This document shows positions 36,201-48,300 of a stretch of DNA of 64,000 bases, piece by piece; the first letter of the stretch is position 1; the number at the start of each line of letters is the position of its first letter. The notes beneath the pieces were generated by a model that made no database searches, was not told the origin of the DNA, and saw only the letters and a program-made list of their open reading frames with translations. The position numbers and the translations under genes are program-made. Source of the stretch: Hoplostethus atlanticus (taxonomy: Eukaryota; Chordata; Actinopteri; Trachichthyiformes; Trachichthyidae); the NCBI GenBank assembly GCA_034670405.1, contig JAXDDX010000321.1, forward strand, positions 16,001 through 80,000, written 5' to 3'.

Positions 36201-39200
36201 CAGCCAAGTGACTCAGGTTAGGAACAAACTGGGTCCGCTTTTGGATTCCCTGGTTCGGGAGACAATCCCCATTGACCTGCCTGGGGCTCTACGCTACTTC
36301 CAAAGTCCCCCTGGGAGGGAGAAGCTTCAAAGTGTTAGTCATTCTCAGCAGTGTCTCATACAGCTTCAGGACCAATATTGCACAACCAGAGAGGACAGGA
36401 CATCAGGTGCACAGTTGAGTAAAGGAAGCACAACAGTTGCTAGTTACTGCCTTCATAGTAGGCTCCAGGTGCTGGTGCGCCAAGGTGACATCACCAAAGA
36501 GCATGCTGATGCCCTGGTGAACGCTGCCAATGAAGATTTGGATCATGGTGGGGGTGTGGCTCGTGCACTGAGTCATGCAGGAGGTCCCTGAAGTGCAGAA
36601 GGAGAGTAGAGCTCTAGTAAGGCAGATTGGGAAAATTCCTACAGGTGATGTGGTAGTGACCACAGGAGGGAACCTAAATTGCAAGGCACTGCTGCACGCC
36701 ATTGGGCCTGTAGGGAAAGCAGGTGGCAGCGAGAGGGCCTTACTGGAAAAAGCTGTCCGGTCTGCTCTGAATTTAGCAGAGACCATGGGGTTCGAGTCTA
36801 TAGCCATGCCCTGTATCAGCTCTGGGATATTTAATGTCCCTGTCAGAGTCTGTACTGAGGCCATTGTGACTGCTGTTAGGGAGTTTGGGAGTCAGGGCCG
36901 AAGCCTGAGCAAAGTTATCCTAATTGATAACAGAGGAGATGTGGTGAAGTCCATGCAGGAAGCGTGTGACAGGCTTCTCCAAGGGATAGATACAGGACGC
37001 AGTACAACCAGGCATTATGGCTTCCAGAGGGGTCATAGTGCTGCTGCCCCAGACCCAGTGAGAGGAGCTACTGCTGGATCTGCTGGAGACACTGTCCAGG
37101 TGGAGATTGTTCAGGGAGTCATTGAAACCCAGCAGGTGAGAAACAGGCCTGAGACACTAACACTTGTTCTCCTGGGGATTTTGATATCATCTCAACGATT
37201 ATCTTGGATAATTAGAGCAATTCTCAAGACTATAATATAAATACTTATTTTGCAAGTACAGTTACTAATTTCTTCTGTTAAGTACCACAGAATAAGTCGT
37301 CCCCCTTTTAACAACATCCACTGCTACTCTTTCTCTCTTCCCAGTTGGATGCCCTGGTATCTCCTATGCTTTCCCATGATTTTCTCTCTACCCGTGTGGG
37401 AAACATTTTGTCCAATTTGGTTGGACCCCAGCTGGCTGCAGGGTTCCACAGGGAAGCAGGAGGAGCAACACTGCCTAGTGACTTTGTTCTGGTGCAGGGC
37501 TTGTCTGGACTTCCATGTGGCCGAGTATTCTTCCTCAACCTTCTTCCTTGGGATAATAACCAACAAGGAACAGCAGTTCAGGTGAAATAGTGTGTTTGGT
37601 GTATGTGTGTGAACAAAAGAATAGTGAATTGTAAATTGCACTGCTTCCTTCTTTGCAAATGTACCTTTTTCCAACCTGAAGTGACCTTGATAAGCCTTGA
37701 CCGTTGACCTTTTCCAGGCTCTGAGGCAGGGCACCCGCAATATCCTTGTCTCCTGTGAGTACGAAGGCTTTGGTTCTATTGCCCTCCCTGCCCTTGGTAC
37801 CGGTGCTGTTCTGCGCTTTCCTCACAGCGTGGCGGCCAGAGTTCTGTTGGAGGAGATCCGTGCATATGAACAGACCCGAGTCAGTAAAACGCCATTCCTG
37901 GTCCGCATCATCATCCACCCAAATGACAAAGAATCTACCAAGGTAATGGAAAGGGCCACTGAAAGCCATAGTGGTGCCTTGTAACACAGACACTGAGTAG
38001 AATGAAACTTAGCTTCACTACTCATGACAGTATGAGTTCTATTATTCACTGTCCAAGCTCAGTCTTTATTGATGTGTACAGTAGGTCTTTGATGAATATA
38101 CATTTGGATTTTCTTCCATCTTTGTAAAAGGGCAAAGTGCAGTGCAGCAAACATTTATTGTCACCAAATGTGTGAAGTGACCATCTCTAGTACATGTGTA
38201 ACTCAAGGCTGTAGCCAGACCAAAATTGGAGGATCTGGTCTTTGGTGTCCTCATATGTGGCTAGGCATAACTCAAACACCAAATTGCAGCAGAGGAATGA
38301 GTCTCATATAACGGTATCATTGATTCATTGTTTTAGTGTGTCCCTATACCACCGAAAATACTGTTCTTAAAAAAGTCTACTCTTACAATATGATTGCTGG
38401 CATGAAAGTATAACTCAGAGTTCATTACTATTAAAGATGACGTGATTAGCTAACTCAATAAAATATTAGATCATATAATTATTTGTATTTTAAAAATGTC
38501 AAATTAATATATAGCACTTTAGAATGAAACCCTTCATTTCCTGTCTATACAGGCTTTCCAGTCTGCCCAGGGGATTTTGCATCTTAGAGGATTCACGAAC
38601 GATGCTCACCCAGATCAAGGTGGGCAGATATTTCATTAGAATTTGATGTTCAGCTTAATTTGTTTCCATATAAACTTTAAAACAATCCTTCATTGCAAAT
38701 ATTCAACCAGTGCTAAATGCTGAATTATAAACCAACAACTGTTTGATGATAAGATTATCCTTTTTCTATTATTGCCCTTCTGCTTTCAGTTTCCTTCTAC
38801 CGCCATGTCTCTTTGACCCAAGATGAGGTCACAGGCATGATGGGTGGAGTCAAGCTTCAGCTGGTCTTTGGTGACATCATTCATGAGACCACTGATGTCA
38901 TCGTTAACACAACTGACTTCTCTAACAACCAGTCAGGTACCATTTCTCTATTTTCTAAGTGTTGGGATTTGATTTGACCATGGGACATGTACCACAGCAG
39001 AGTGGTGTTGCTTTTGTTTCATTTTCCAAAACAAGTTTGCATGCATTTGCCTCAGTTAAGGATTATTCATCTTCTTGCCAGAAAAATATGTCAAATTCCC
39101 CATAGACCCCATTGAGACAGATTTGGCTGCAGCGATGTAATATTACAAATGGGAAATTCATCTTGCTGATAACCACAAAAAGAAACTACAATATAGTGCA

Positions 39201-40002
39201 CATTTTTAACATAAATATTTTTGCAATGATTTACCTGTGAGGTAAGATTGAGATTTGGTTTTGTAATATTTCTTTGTATTATGAGTGAAATACATGGTAG
39301 TGTTGATATATCTGCAAAACACCAATGTTGGCTAACATTGTTGTTGCTGTGGTCTATCTGTGGAGGCCTAACACTGACATGCCGTTGGATGCTAACTGTA
39401 TATTTGCTAACTCGTCACTGTTTCCCTCCACAGGGGTGTCTAAAGCCATCATGACTGCAGCAGGGCCCAGAGTCCAAGCAGCGTTAACACGAGGTGGGTC
39501 TGAAATAATAAATACTGCTGTGTCATTTGCCTTTTTGGTGCAAGAGCCGCTCGCTCGTAGCACCGTCCTCCATCTTGTTTCCACAACAGAAAGTAGTTTC
39601 AGAAAGCCAGAAATCTCAGCGAAGTAATCGTTCTGTCATCAGCTGATTCAAAACATGATCACCCCCCCAACACACACAGATATATTATAGTCATTTTGTG
39701 TTATGCACCTTTAACTGCCTTGCTCAAGGACGTCTTGGCAGTAGATGGGAGAAGGGAGAAGGGGGAGTCATATTTCCTTCATTTTTCCTTTGTTTTTCTG
39801 TTTGACAGTGGGCATTCCAACAGACTATATGTGCAGTACGGGAGCCGGGTCACTGGGCTGCAGAGAGATCATTCATGCCAGTTTCATGCGTGAGGCTCAG
39901 AGGATTCGCAGCACTTGTGGAAAGATATTGAAGCAGTGTGAGAACAAAGGCTACTGCTCAGCAGCCTTCCCAGCCATCAATACTGGTTTGTATTGTGAGT
40001 GT

Positions 40003-40033
<31 letters not shown>

Positions 40034-42834
40034 TTCATACTGTCAGTTCATACAGTCCCCATTTCTTTATGCCTCAGGTGCGGCTGGTATGAACTCTAAC
40101 ACAGCTAGTAAAGCCATGCTGGATGGCATGGCATCGGCCGTCAGGGACTTGAATCCAAAGGTCCTCTCGCTGATCCGTATCGTCATCCTGCAGCAGCCTG
40201 TCTTCCAGGCTTTTAGGTCAGAAATGAAAATAAAGTCCAATGAAATCTGAGATTAGTTGGAAACCCATCAAAGCATCTGGCTGTATATCAAAGTGTACAC
40301 AGTTTAGTTTTGTAATATTTGTTGTTTTGTCAACTTTTGTCACACAGTGTCTTTTGCTATTGTCATTTAGATATTTACCATCTTCAATTCAAAGGTTCTT
40401 AGATTTTATTATAACCACAATCACAATGAAGAACACTTTCATACAACAGGAACCAATGCATGTGCAGGAGAAAGTAAAATTCATAACGAGGTCCTTAGTT
40501 ACCACATTTAGTATAGCAACCACTTCTATTTTGGAACCATCAGCACAGATTGATGCTATGTGTGACCAATCAGATTGCTTTGTTAAAACTACCATGGTCT
40601 TCATGTGTTTTTGCAGATCAGAACTGGAGAACCGCTTCGGACAACTGGCCCCCCGCGTCACCTTGAGAGGTTTGTTTCTCAACTCACCTTGACTATTTAA
40701 CACAAATGTGTTTGGGTGCAGAAGCCTCAAACGAGTTGAGCTGAAAAAGTCCAAATATTTCAACACTAGATCTGGTTCTGCATGCTTGTCCAACATCAGA
40801 CTTTTGGAGCTTTAACACCATGTATCACCTCCCCAGTTGTGCTCTCTTTCTTTTGCTCAATCTTTTCCCTTTTTTAAAATTTTTTTTTTTTTTTTTTTAG
40901 AAAGAGGTAAACAAGTGCTTAAGAAGTTACAGCATGCCTCCAGCCGTTCTCAAGGCTCTCACTCCTCTCTTTCAACACCACCCGGCCCAACCTTGATCTC
41001 CTGGAGGCCACCCCCAGCTATGCTATGTGTGGTGGGTTGCAGTTCCATTACCATTAGGACTGTCAAGAGAGATTTGGAGGCCATCTTGCAGCAGCAGCTG
41101 ACAGATAGAGAGGTGGTTTTGCAGGATTTTTGCAGGCTTGAAGTCATGGAGCTTGAGGCAGTTCAGGCAAAAGCCAGACTCCTAGGGGTGAGCCTGGAAC
41201 CGAGGAGAGGTCAAAGCAACAAAAGTATAGATGGAGACAGAGCGGAGCCTGGAGGTGAAGCTAGAGCTGGGGCTGGGGCCAGAGATCAGTCAGAATCAGG
41301 GGCCAAGGTCTTCTATGTGCTGAAAGGCCTGAAAGAGGACGTTTTGAGCGTTAATGAGTTGGTGGACAAAGCTCTCAGAAGAGCCCTTCATGGAGACCTC
41401 CAGGAAAAAGAAGAGGCGGTGCTAGCCCTGAGTGTCCAGTGGTCAATGCAGGACCAGCATGTTGTCTGGCAGGAGCTGAGTCTGCGTGCCAACTACCTCC
41501 TGGAAGAGGCTCACCTGAAGAAAGATGTGTGTGTAGATGTAGAGGGACCGGATAGGATGAAGGTGAAAGTAAACCTGAAGAAGCAAGAAGCCACAGACTG
41601 GCAAACAGGCTCCACCTACAAAGTGAAAAGGAGCGAGACTGCAAGTATGGCACTTTTTTATTTTTGCTGCATTTCCTACAATTTCCTACACTCCATTTTG
41701 AGAATTTGCTGCAATTAGCTATAATTTAACATTAACCATAGCTAACAACACTAGCATTCAAAAGTGTGTCTGCTGCTTTAGCTTTAGAGTTGCCAGTGCA
41801 CTGGGAACCTATGGCTGAGGAGACCTTCGAAAAGATCAACCTGCAACCTAACTCAGAGGAGTACCAGGAAGTAGCACAGGGGTTCCAGAAAACAGCTAAG
41901 CAATACAAAATCCACAAAGTGAGTGATGCACACACAGAGAGAGAGAGAGTTGTGAAAGCTCACTGTGCTGCAACAGCCTAGTGTTCCTGAATTATAAGTG
42001 TTTAAATGTATTTGTTTCTGATCTCAGATTGAGCGTGTGCAGAACTTCTACCAGTGGCAGGCCTATGCATTGTGTAGGCAGCGCATACTTGCCAAGAATG
42101 GTTCATCAGACCTTGGGGAGAAGATGCTATACCATGGCACAGCAGCAGAGGCCGGCTACTGCATTGAAAGGACCAAATTTGACCGGGGCTACACAGGAAC
42201 ACACGGTAAAGGCTTGTTGTTGTTACAGTCTCAAAATATGTCGGGAATATTGTTCCTAAAGCGGCACGTGGCAAGATGTTATGTGAAAATACACCCGTCC
42301 TATCAGCCCAAACCACAGAGTGTCCCAACCCCCTTATTGAGACACCATAGATCCGCTGTATTTGCCCAAATGAAATTCTGGTGTCGGATATGACAAAAAC
42401 CAAGTCCAGAGAAAGCTGGATTCACCAGTGTAGATCTTTTCCTCTCTCGTCCCTTTGGTGTCCTTTGGTATAAACCATCACAGGGTCAATTTGAGACAAA
42501 AAAAACATTTTCTGCATTTGTCATCTAAGATCATCCTATTTTCACCACAGGAGCAGCGTATGGAAAGGGAGTTTACTTTGCGGTGAATGCCGATTATTCA
42601 GCCCGTAGTTTTTCCCCTGCTGACCAGTCGGGCCTGAAGCGGCTGTATGTGGCTCGTGTCCTGACCGGTCGTTACACCGTTGGTGAGGGGTCCATGAAGA
42701 GCCCCCCGCCCCGTTCAACCTCTGACCCCACTGATTGCTTCGACAGTCTGGTGAACAACCAGCAGCAGCCCTCCATGTTCGTCATCTTCCACGATGACCA
42801 GGCCTACCCAGAGTACCTCATCACCTTCGCCTGA
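32635..42834 (+). CDS. parp14: PARP14-like mono-ADP-ribosyltransferase with macro domains (one frameshift)
   Basis: Coding exons: 32635-32809, 33358-33548, 34990-37135, 37345-37581, 37718-37942, 38553-38619, 38790-38936, 39434-39493, 39809-39985, 40078-40216, 40617-40669, 40901-41644, 41782-41918, 42028-42205, 42551-42834. Order of domains: RRM-like start (YPVFFECPTL), KH-like region in the long exon 3, macro 1 (VLVRQGDITKEHADALVNAA, exon 3), macro 2 (exons 4-5), macro 3 (exons 7-10), WWE (exon 12), and the ADP-ribosyltransferase domain (LYHGT; YGKGVYFAV; PSMFVIFHDDQAYPEYLITF). The catalytic triad reads H-Y-M, consistent with transfer of a single ADP-ribose. Exon 3 is 2146 bases. One extra base near 36586 (GGTCCCTGAA) moves the frame inside macro 1; removing it gives 1653 codons and restores every downstream phase. 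It is either a recent null allele or a sequence error. Family members are interferon-linked regulators. Confidence 0.85.
33138..33170. repeat. 33-base poly(G) run in parp14 intron 1
   Basis: An uninterrupted G run follows a (GT)n stretch and precedes a GA-rich tract (33230-33282). A second run of about 19 G lies at 33922-33940 in intron 2, and another of 17 lies near 40017-40033 in intron 9. Such runs can form G-quadruplexes and are prone to sequencing error. Confidence 0.9.
34583..34618. repeat. Short hairpin in parp14 intron 2
   Basis: Arms agttcttatctt and aagataagaact are perfect complements separated by about eight bases (caaagttt). No flanking signals suggest a function. Confidence 0.6.
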
Positions 42835-44287
42835 GGACTGACTTTCAGGTGTTCTTGGTATAAATCAAATGGAATCAAATCAAATCACATTTATTTACGG
42901 TTTACAGTCTCAAAGGGCTTCACAATGCCCATAGTGTGAAACAATTCCCACAAAATCTTTCAGGAAAAAAATGGTATAAATCATATACTCCGATATAAAC
43001 CATACCTGAGTGAAATTATATTTGATATCTTTAAAAGCTGCCAGGCTATCTTAGATGTCTGAGCCAGGTGGAATACAGCGTAAACCAATAATAACTCATG
43101 GTAGCTGTTAATGCAACTGTGCTTATTCTTCTCAACTTCTATTGACAATGTTTTAATACAATTATGTGGTTTCTGGAATAAATAAACCATACTTGTTGTA
43201 CCTTATTGTAACTGTTAATGAAAAGAGGATTTTGTGGATGAGATATTTGTTGTTCTGCAAATGTGCTTATTCTTCTCATAACAAACATTTAGACGGTTCT
43301 TCGAGGGTTCTTTTGTAAGTTTCTATTTTGTTTTTCTGAAAGATTCATAGGAAATGTCTTTTCATTTTACCTGTTCACTATTTCAGCTACTGAAAATGAT
43401 TTCTGATGTGTGATATTACAGTCTCAAACTTTTACAAGCAACTTTTTAAACAAATTTAAAAACATTTGAGGCATTTAGCTGATGCTCTTATCCAGAGAAA
43501 CCTACAATGAGTGCAACAGTAGAATAATCTTCAAGTCGTTCATAAGCTTCATCTGTAAACTTCTGTTCACAATGTTTTAACACAATTGTGTATTTTCTGG
43601 AATAAATAAAGCTTATGTATTGTAAATGTTAATGTGAATGAGATATTTGTTGTTCTGGTGCAGTATGAGTCATGGGTGTATAACAAGGGTTAATACTAAG
43701 TAATGACTGGGTTACTCACTTAGGGCCTCTTCTCATTCTCAATAGTGAAACAACATGAAGGATTTTATTAAAATGCATTTGATCGTAAGTTATATTATCT
43801 GTAGAAAGATCAAAATGTAGTATGGCAAAGTTTTGTTTGCGTAATATTACCTAATACAGAATATAAGAGCTTCATTCAAAAATGAGATATCTGCCATTTT
43901 AAATTATTACAAAATAATTTCTGGCATGAAAGTGTAGCACATCATGAGTTACTGGTAAAGATATGAGTCCTTTCAAGACTTAAGTTTACAAAATAGTCAT
44001 GTTTTAGGGTAGAATAATCCACGGTTTTGAAATGGCGATGGATGAATTTCAGGTAGCATTTTTTTCTTGAAACACATAAATAGCATTTTGGAAGGACTTC
44101 ATTTAGTCAACATACAACAAACAGCAAAAGTAATAGTCTTATTATTGCTTCGAATGTATTGTAAAATGTATTATAAAATGTTTTCATGTACATGAAATAA
44201 GGTGAAATATCTTATTGGAAACAGCTGAAAAGTCAGCACCTTTTTTTTTTTTAATTGTCCCACTAAAATTAAAAAAAAATTGTAATT
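42835..44287. other. parp14 3' flank
   Basis: AATAAA signals occur near 43179 and 43600 in a similar context (ctggaataaataaa), and the nearby sequences resemble one another: gtttctggaataaataaacc and ttttctggaataaataaagc. This suggests a duplicated 3' end. A SINE-tail-like piece (catttagctgatgctcttat) lies near 43475 and a SINE-like tttatttacggtttacag lies near 42890. No coding exon is seen. Confidence 0.45.
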
Positions 44288-44546
44288 TTAAATCATGTTT
44301 TCATATACTTCACATTGGGAAAACCAAAAGACATTCCATAAGTTAGAATTATTGACATTGACACTGATCACAGCTTCAGACCAAAGAACCTGGTCTCCCA
44401 CTTGCAGCAGCTGGGTGGCGCTGTTGGACGAGGAATCACTCTGAGTTTGGTCCAGGTCATACCATGACACCACCCTCCATGTCCATTTCTTCTCAAGGTC
44501 CCACCCAACTCCCCAGTTATAAACAGTGAAGGTGAAGTGGTGGACT
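44288..44546 (-). pseudogene. C1q-domain fragment
   Basis: The reverse strand from an acceptor (ttattag before 44546) to a stop at 44288 reads VHHFTFTVYNWGVGWDL, then SWYDLDQTQSDSSSNSATQL and QVGDQVLW. These match the middle of a C1q domain as seen in the two intact genes (GLYYFSFSTYGYN; SDTASNSVILRLAAGDKVYM). The usual ending FSGFLLFP is missing: the tail runs NNSNLWNVFWFSQCEVYE to a stop. I found no upstream C1q exon on the reverse strand between 44547 and 45355. It is most likely a dead fragment of a third C1q gene at the edge of the cluster. Confidence 0.6.
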
Positions 44547-45355
44547 CTAATAATAGACTAATAATAACATATAAACATAAAAAAACACAACCAATGCAGT
44601 TAAAAAGAGAATAAAATCCAAATGAGTCAGGGATTCAGACTCTTACTGCCCCAACAGAGGCAATAATACCTACTGCTCTGAATGCAGATTGGAGTTATAC
44701 AGTATAGTTATACAGTTAAGTTATTTCCCGGAGGCAGAGCTGCTCTGGAAGAAGACAAAGAATCTCAGAGAGGTTGCTAATATTATAAAGCTTAGTGCAC
44801 TTGCTACTAATTGAAATAATGCAATCTAAGCCATACTAGTTAGCCTAGCTGACCTTCCAAGTTCAAACTAAATATATATAATGGTCTGCACACGTGTATA
44901 AATGACTTACTTTTTATTTGAATAAGTAGTCCGTGAGGCCAACCAAGGTCAATGGTCTGGCAAATATTCCACCTGGCTCTCTAATGACCCTCTGTTATTT
45001 GAAGTCCAAAGTAAAAGTTCCTCTTTAATTCCTCCCTTGGTTAATGTCATAACAAAGTACAGGCCAAGATTGTGTTGAAACTGAATCTCTCTGACCCAGT
45101 AGCTAAAAAAAGACAGTTGTTTATATCCAAGGCCAGTCGGAGAAGGTGAATCTGCATGGGAGAGAAAGAAAAGTCTCTAAAAGGGTGAGGAACAAAGAAT
45201 TGGGGGGGCAGAAAACGTAAATACGAGAGAGATTAACAAGTTGATCACGCTGACAGGAGTGTTAAGTTTTGTTGGATGTCATCAGTAATTGTGTTGACCT
45301 CAGAAAGACTGACACCGTTACAAATACGAAGAGAAAGTCAAGTCTTACCACTGCC

Positions 45356-48300
45356 ATGGAATTTACAAGGCGTTACCTACCAATGGAATGGGAAGAACGA
45401 TGGAGGAGAGAGAAGGAAACGAGGAGAAGAGTAATCGAAGAAGGAGGAGAAGGGATAGAACAAGACAACCGTGAGCTGAGGAGGATTGTGGCCTACAACG
45501 ACGCCAGAATGGGGATGATGAGTGGGAGGGGTGAGAGAGAGGGGTCAGGGGTCAAGATGAGGTATGCCAGCGCAACTGGTCAGGAGGGAAGGGAGGGGGA
45601 AAAAAGAGAGAAGGCATTGGGGGATAAAAATGAAGAATTTGATCATAAGGTCCACACATACAGCAGCCAAACCTATTCTAAAGACGTATTCAAGGCCTTG
45701 AAGGAGTTCAGGGATTCGTCTCTCCTCACTGACCTGACTCTGAGCACTGACGATGGGAAGAGCTTCCAGGTACACGCCCCTGTCCTGGCTGCTGTCAGCT
45801 CCCTCATCCGGGAGAGACTGGCGATGAGCGATGAAGAACAAGGGAAAGGTGGAGAAAGAAAAGATGATGAAATGGACGTGGTCCATAAGTGGCCGATGTT
45901 TCTGGGTCCTGAGGTGGATCATGTGGGGCTACAGGCAGTTCTGGAGTTTGCCTACACTGGAGCCATATTAGCTCTGAACAGAGACACCGTGGCCCAGATA
46001 AAGGCTGCAGCTCAAACACTGGGGGTCCCCAGAGTTATTGATGTCTGCTCTGAGGAGGAGGAGATCAAGGAGGGTGGAAATAGAGAGAGAGAAGAGAGGA
46101 ATATCTCTGCTGCAGAGCAGATGAAGATCAGTCTTCAGTCTATCAGACAGCTGTGGACAGAACGAGTGGGCTGTGATGTGATTTTGGATGTGGATGGGAC
46201 ATCATTCCATGGTTAGTAAGCATTGTGTCAAAGGACAAATGTGATATTTTTCCTGCAATTATGCGTGTTATAACTGAAACGTTAGGAAAGACAGAAAAGT
46301 CAGAAAAGCTGAATGCAATGAGTGCCTTTACTTTTCTCAGTTCATGTGCTCCCACTTGGCAACATTATTAGTAAGCATAATGTCCTGTTGCATTGCTATG
46401 TAGATGATACTCAGCTATATGTAGCCCTAAAGACAGATGGCTCCAGCTGCTTAAATAACCTCACAGATTACTTCTCCTTTTTCAGCCACTCCATCAACCA
46501 GACTCAGAGCAGACTCTGTAGCCTTTTGGCCAATATTACACCTGTGGCAAGAAATTTGGAAGTGCTTTTTGACTCTGACCTCTTGATCAACAGGTTAAAA
46601 AAAGTAATTCAGTCTTGCTTCCTTCAACTGAGAAATATCACAAAGATCAGATCGTATCTTTCCTTTGCTGACCTTGAGAATGTGACTCATGGATTACTGT
46701 AATGCTCTGTACTACTGGTTGGTTGTTAAAGTTTTTCTTTGTACTTTGTAAATCTTGTTTTTCTGCTATATGTATGGGGTTTGATATTTATTATTTATGC
46801 TATTGTTATTAAAATCAGAGTTGCAATGTGCTGCTTAATGTTTTATGAAGTTGACTACTTTTAAACTCCTCTTTCGTCTATTTCAAGTCCACAGAGTTAT
46901 TCTGGCTGCCAGCAGTGACTACTTCCGGGGCATGTTCACCTGTGGGATGAGGGAATCCCATCAGCCCATTGTGACCCTTCCCTTTCTGTTGGCTTCTGAG
47001 TTAGAGGCTCTGATTAGAGGCTGCTACAGTGGAGCCCTCTCCCTTAGCTGGGAATGTGTCTTCGAGATCACCTGCACTGCACTCCAGTTTCAGTTCCAGC
47101 CCGCACTCTCACTTTGCCTCGACTTCATGCGACGGGAAATGGAGGCAAGCTCCTGCCTGGATGTGGCGTCTTTCGCTGAGGCTTACGGGATGTCAGAGCT
47201 CCTCGAGGAAGCCAATGACTTTGTATTGAGGAACTTCTGGGAAGTGTCGACCACAGCTAAGTTCCAGGACCTACCGACTGAGAAGCTTCTAGACTTCCTC
47301 CGCTGTGATGGTCTGTCTGTGCCCTCGGAGTTGGCTGTATTTCGAGCTGTGGTCTCCTGGGTGGAGGCTGATCCCGAAGAGAGGCTCAGCCTGGCCAGCT
47401 CACTGATGACTGGAGTCCGCTTCTCCCTCATGACCTTTCGAGAGTTCAGGGAGGTCAGGGCCATCAACCTGCGCTTGGAGTGCAGCGGAGGCAAAGACGT
47501 TGAACTCTATGGCTCGGCACTGAAGGAATTTGGTTTCAGCCTCCAGAAGACTCAGGACCAGGTTCGGGTCAGACAGCCCAAAGATGCCCTGGTTCTGGTT
47601 GGGGGAGACCAGCTGAATACAGACATGGGTCAGCGCATACCAAGCAGGGAACTGTGGTTTGCTAACTCCCTACACAGTGGCACAGGGTTGGTAAAGAAGA
47701 TGGAGTGGAGGAGGCTGGGGGAGATGCCAGACAAGCCAAAGTTCAGGCACGGGGTTGGAGTAATGGAAGGGAGGCTGTACGTGGTTGGAGGATGTGACTT
47801 CTACACCAAGGATGACACTATGAAATCTGTCTACAGGTAAAACGAGCCAGTCTATAAATATGTGTAAATAAATGATGAGGCAGATTGATTTACACAGATG
47901 GACACATCCGGTCTCGCCTTTTCTGTCACATGCTAGATATGACCCTATGCAGGACAGTTGGAAGAGGCTGGCTGACATGCAGGACTTCAGAAGTAACTTT
48001 CCAGTGGTAGTACGAGGGGAGAACCTTTACGCCATTGGGGGAGACAGGGAGATCAATACCAACGTAGACAGTGTGGAGGTCTACAACCAACACACTGATT
48101 CCTGGAGGTAAGATGAAAGTTGAAAGTTTACATTCCATCCTCATCTCAGACATAAACGTCTGACTTAAGAGTGAGATATAACGGAAACTGTTATGAAACT
48201 ATAATGAAACAGCTCATGAATGTCATCTCTCTACATTCCAGTCACCTCATGTTCTATTAATTTCAGCTATGTCCAACCCCTGGACCAGGCTCTGAGTGGC

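Noticed and set aside
36575..36600. Programmed ribosomal frameshifting in parp14
   Set aside because: No slippery heptamer or downstream structure is obvious, and the family does not use frameshifting. A mutation or sequence error is simpler.
39248..39627. Extra coding frame in parp14 intron 7 and exon 8 region
   Set aside because: Only 39434-39493 has matching splice sites and phase. The rest is intron read-through.
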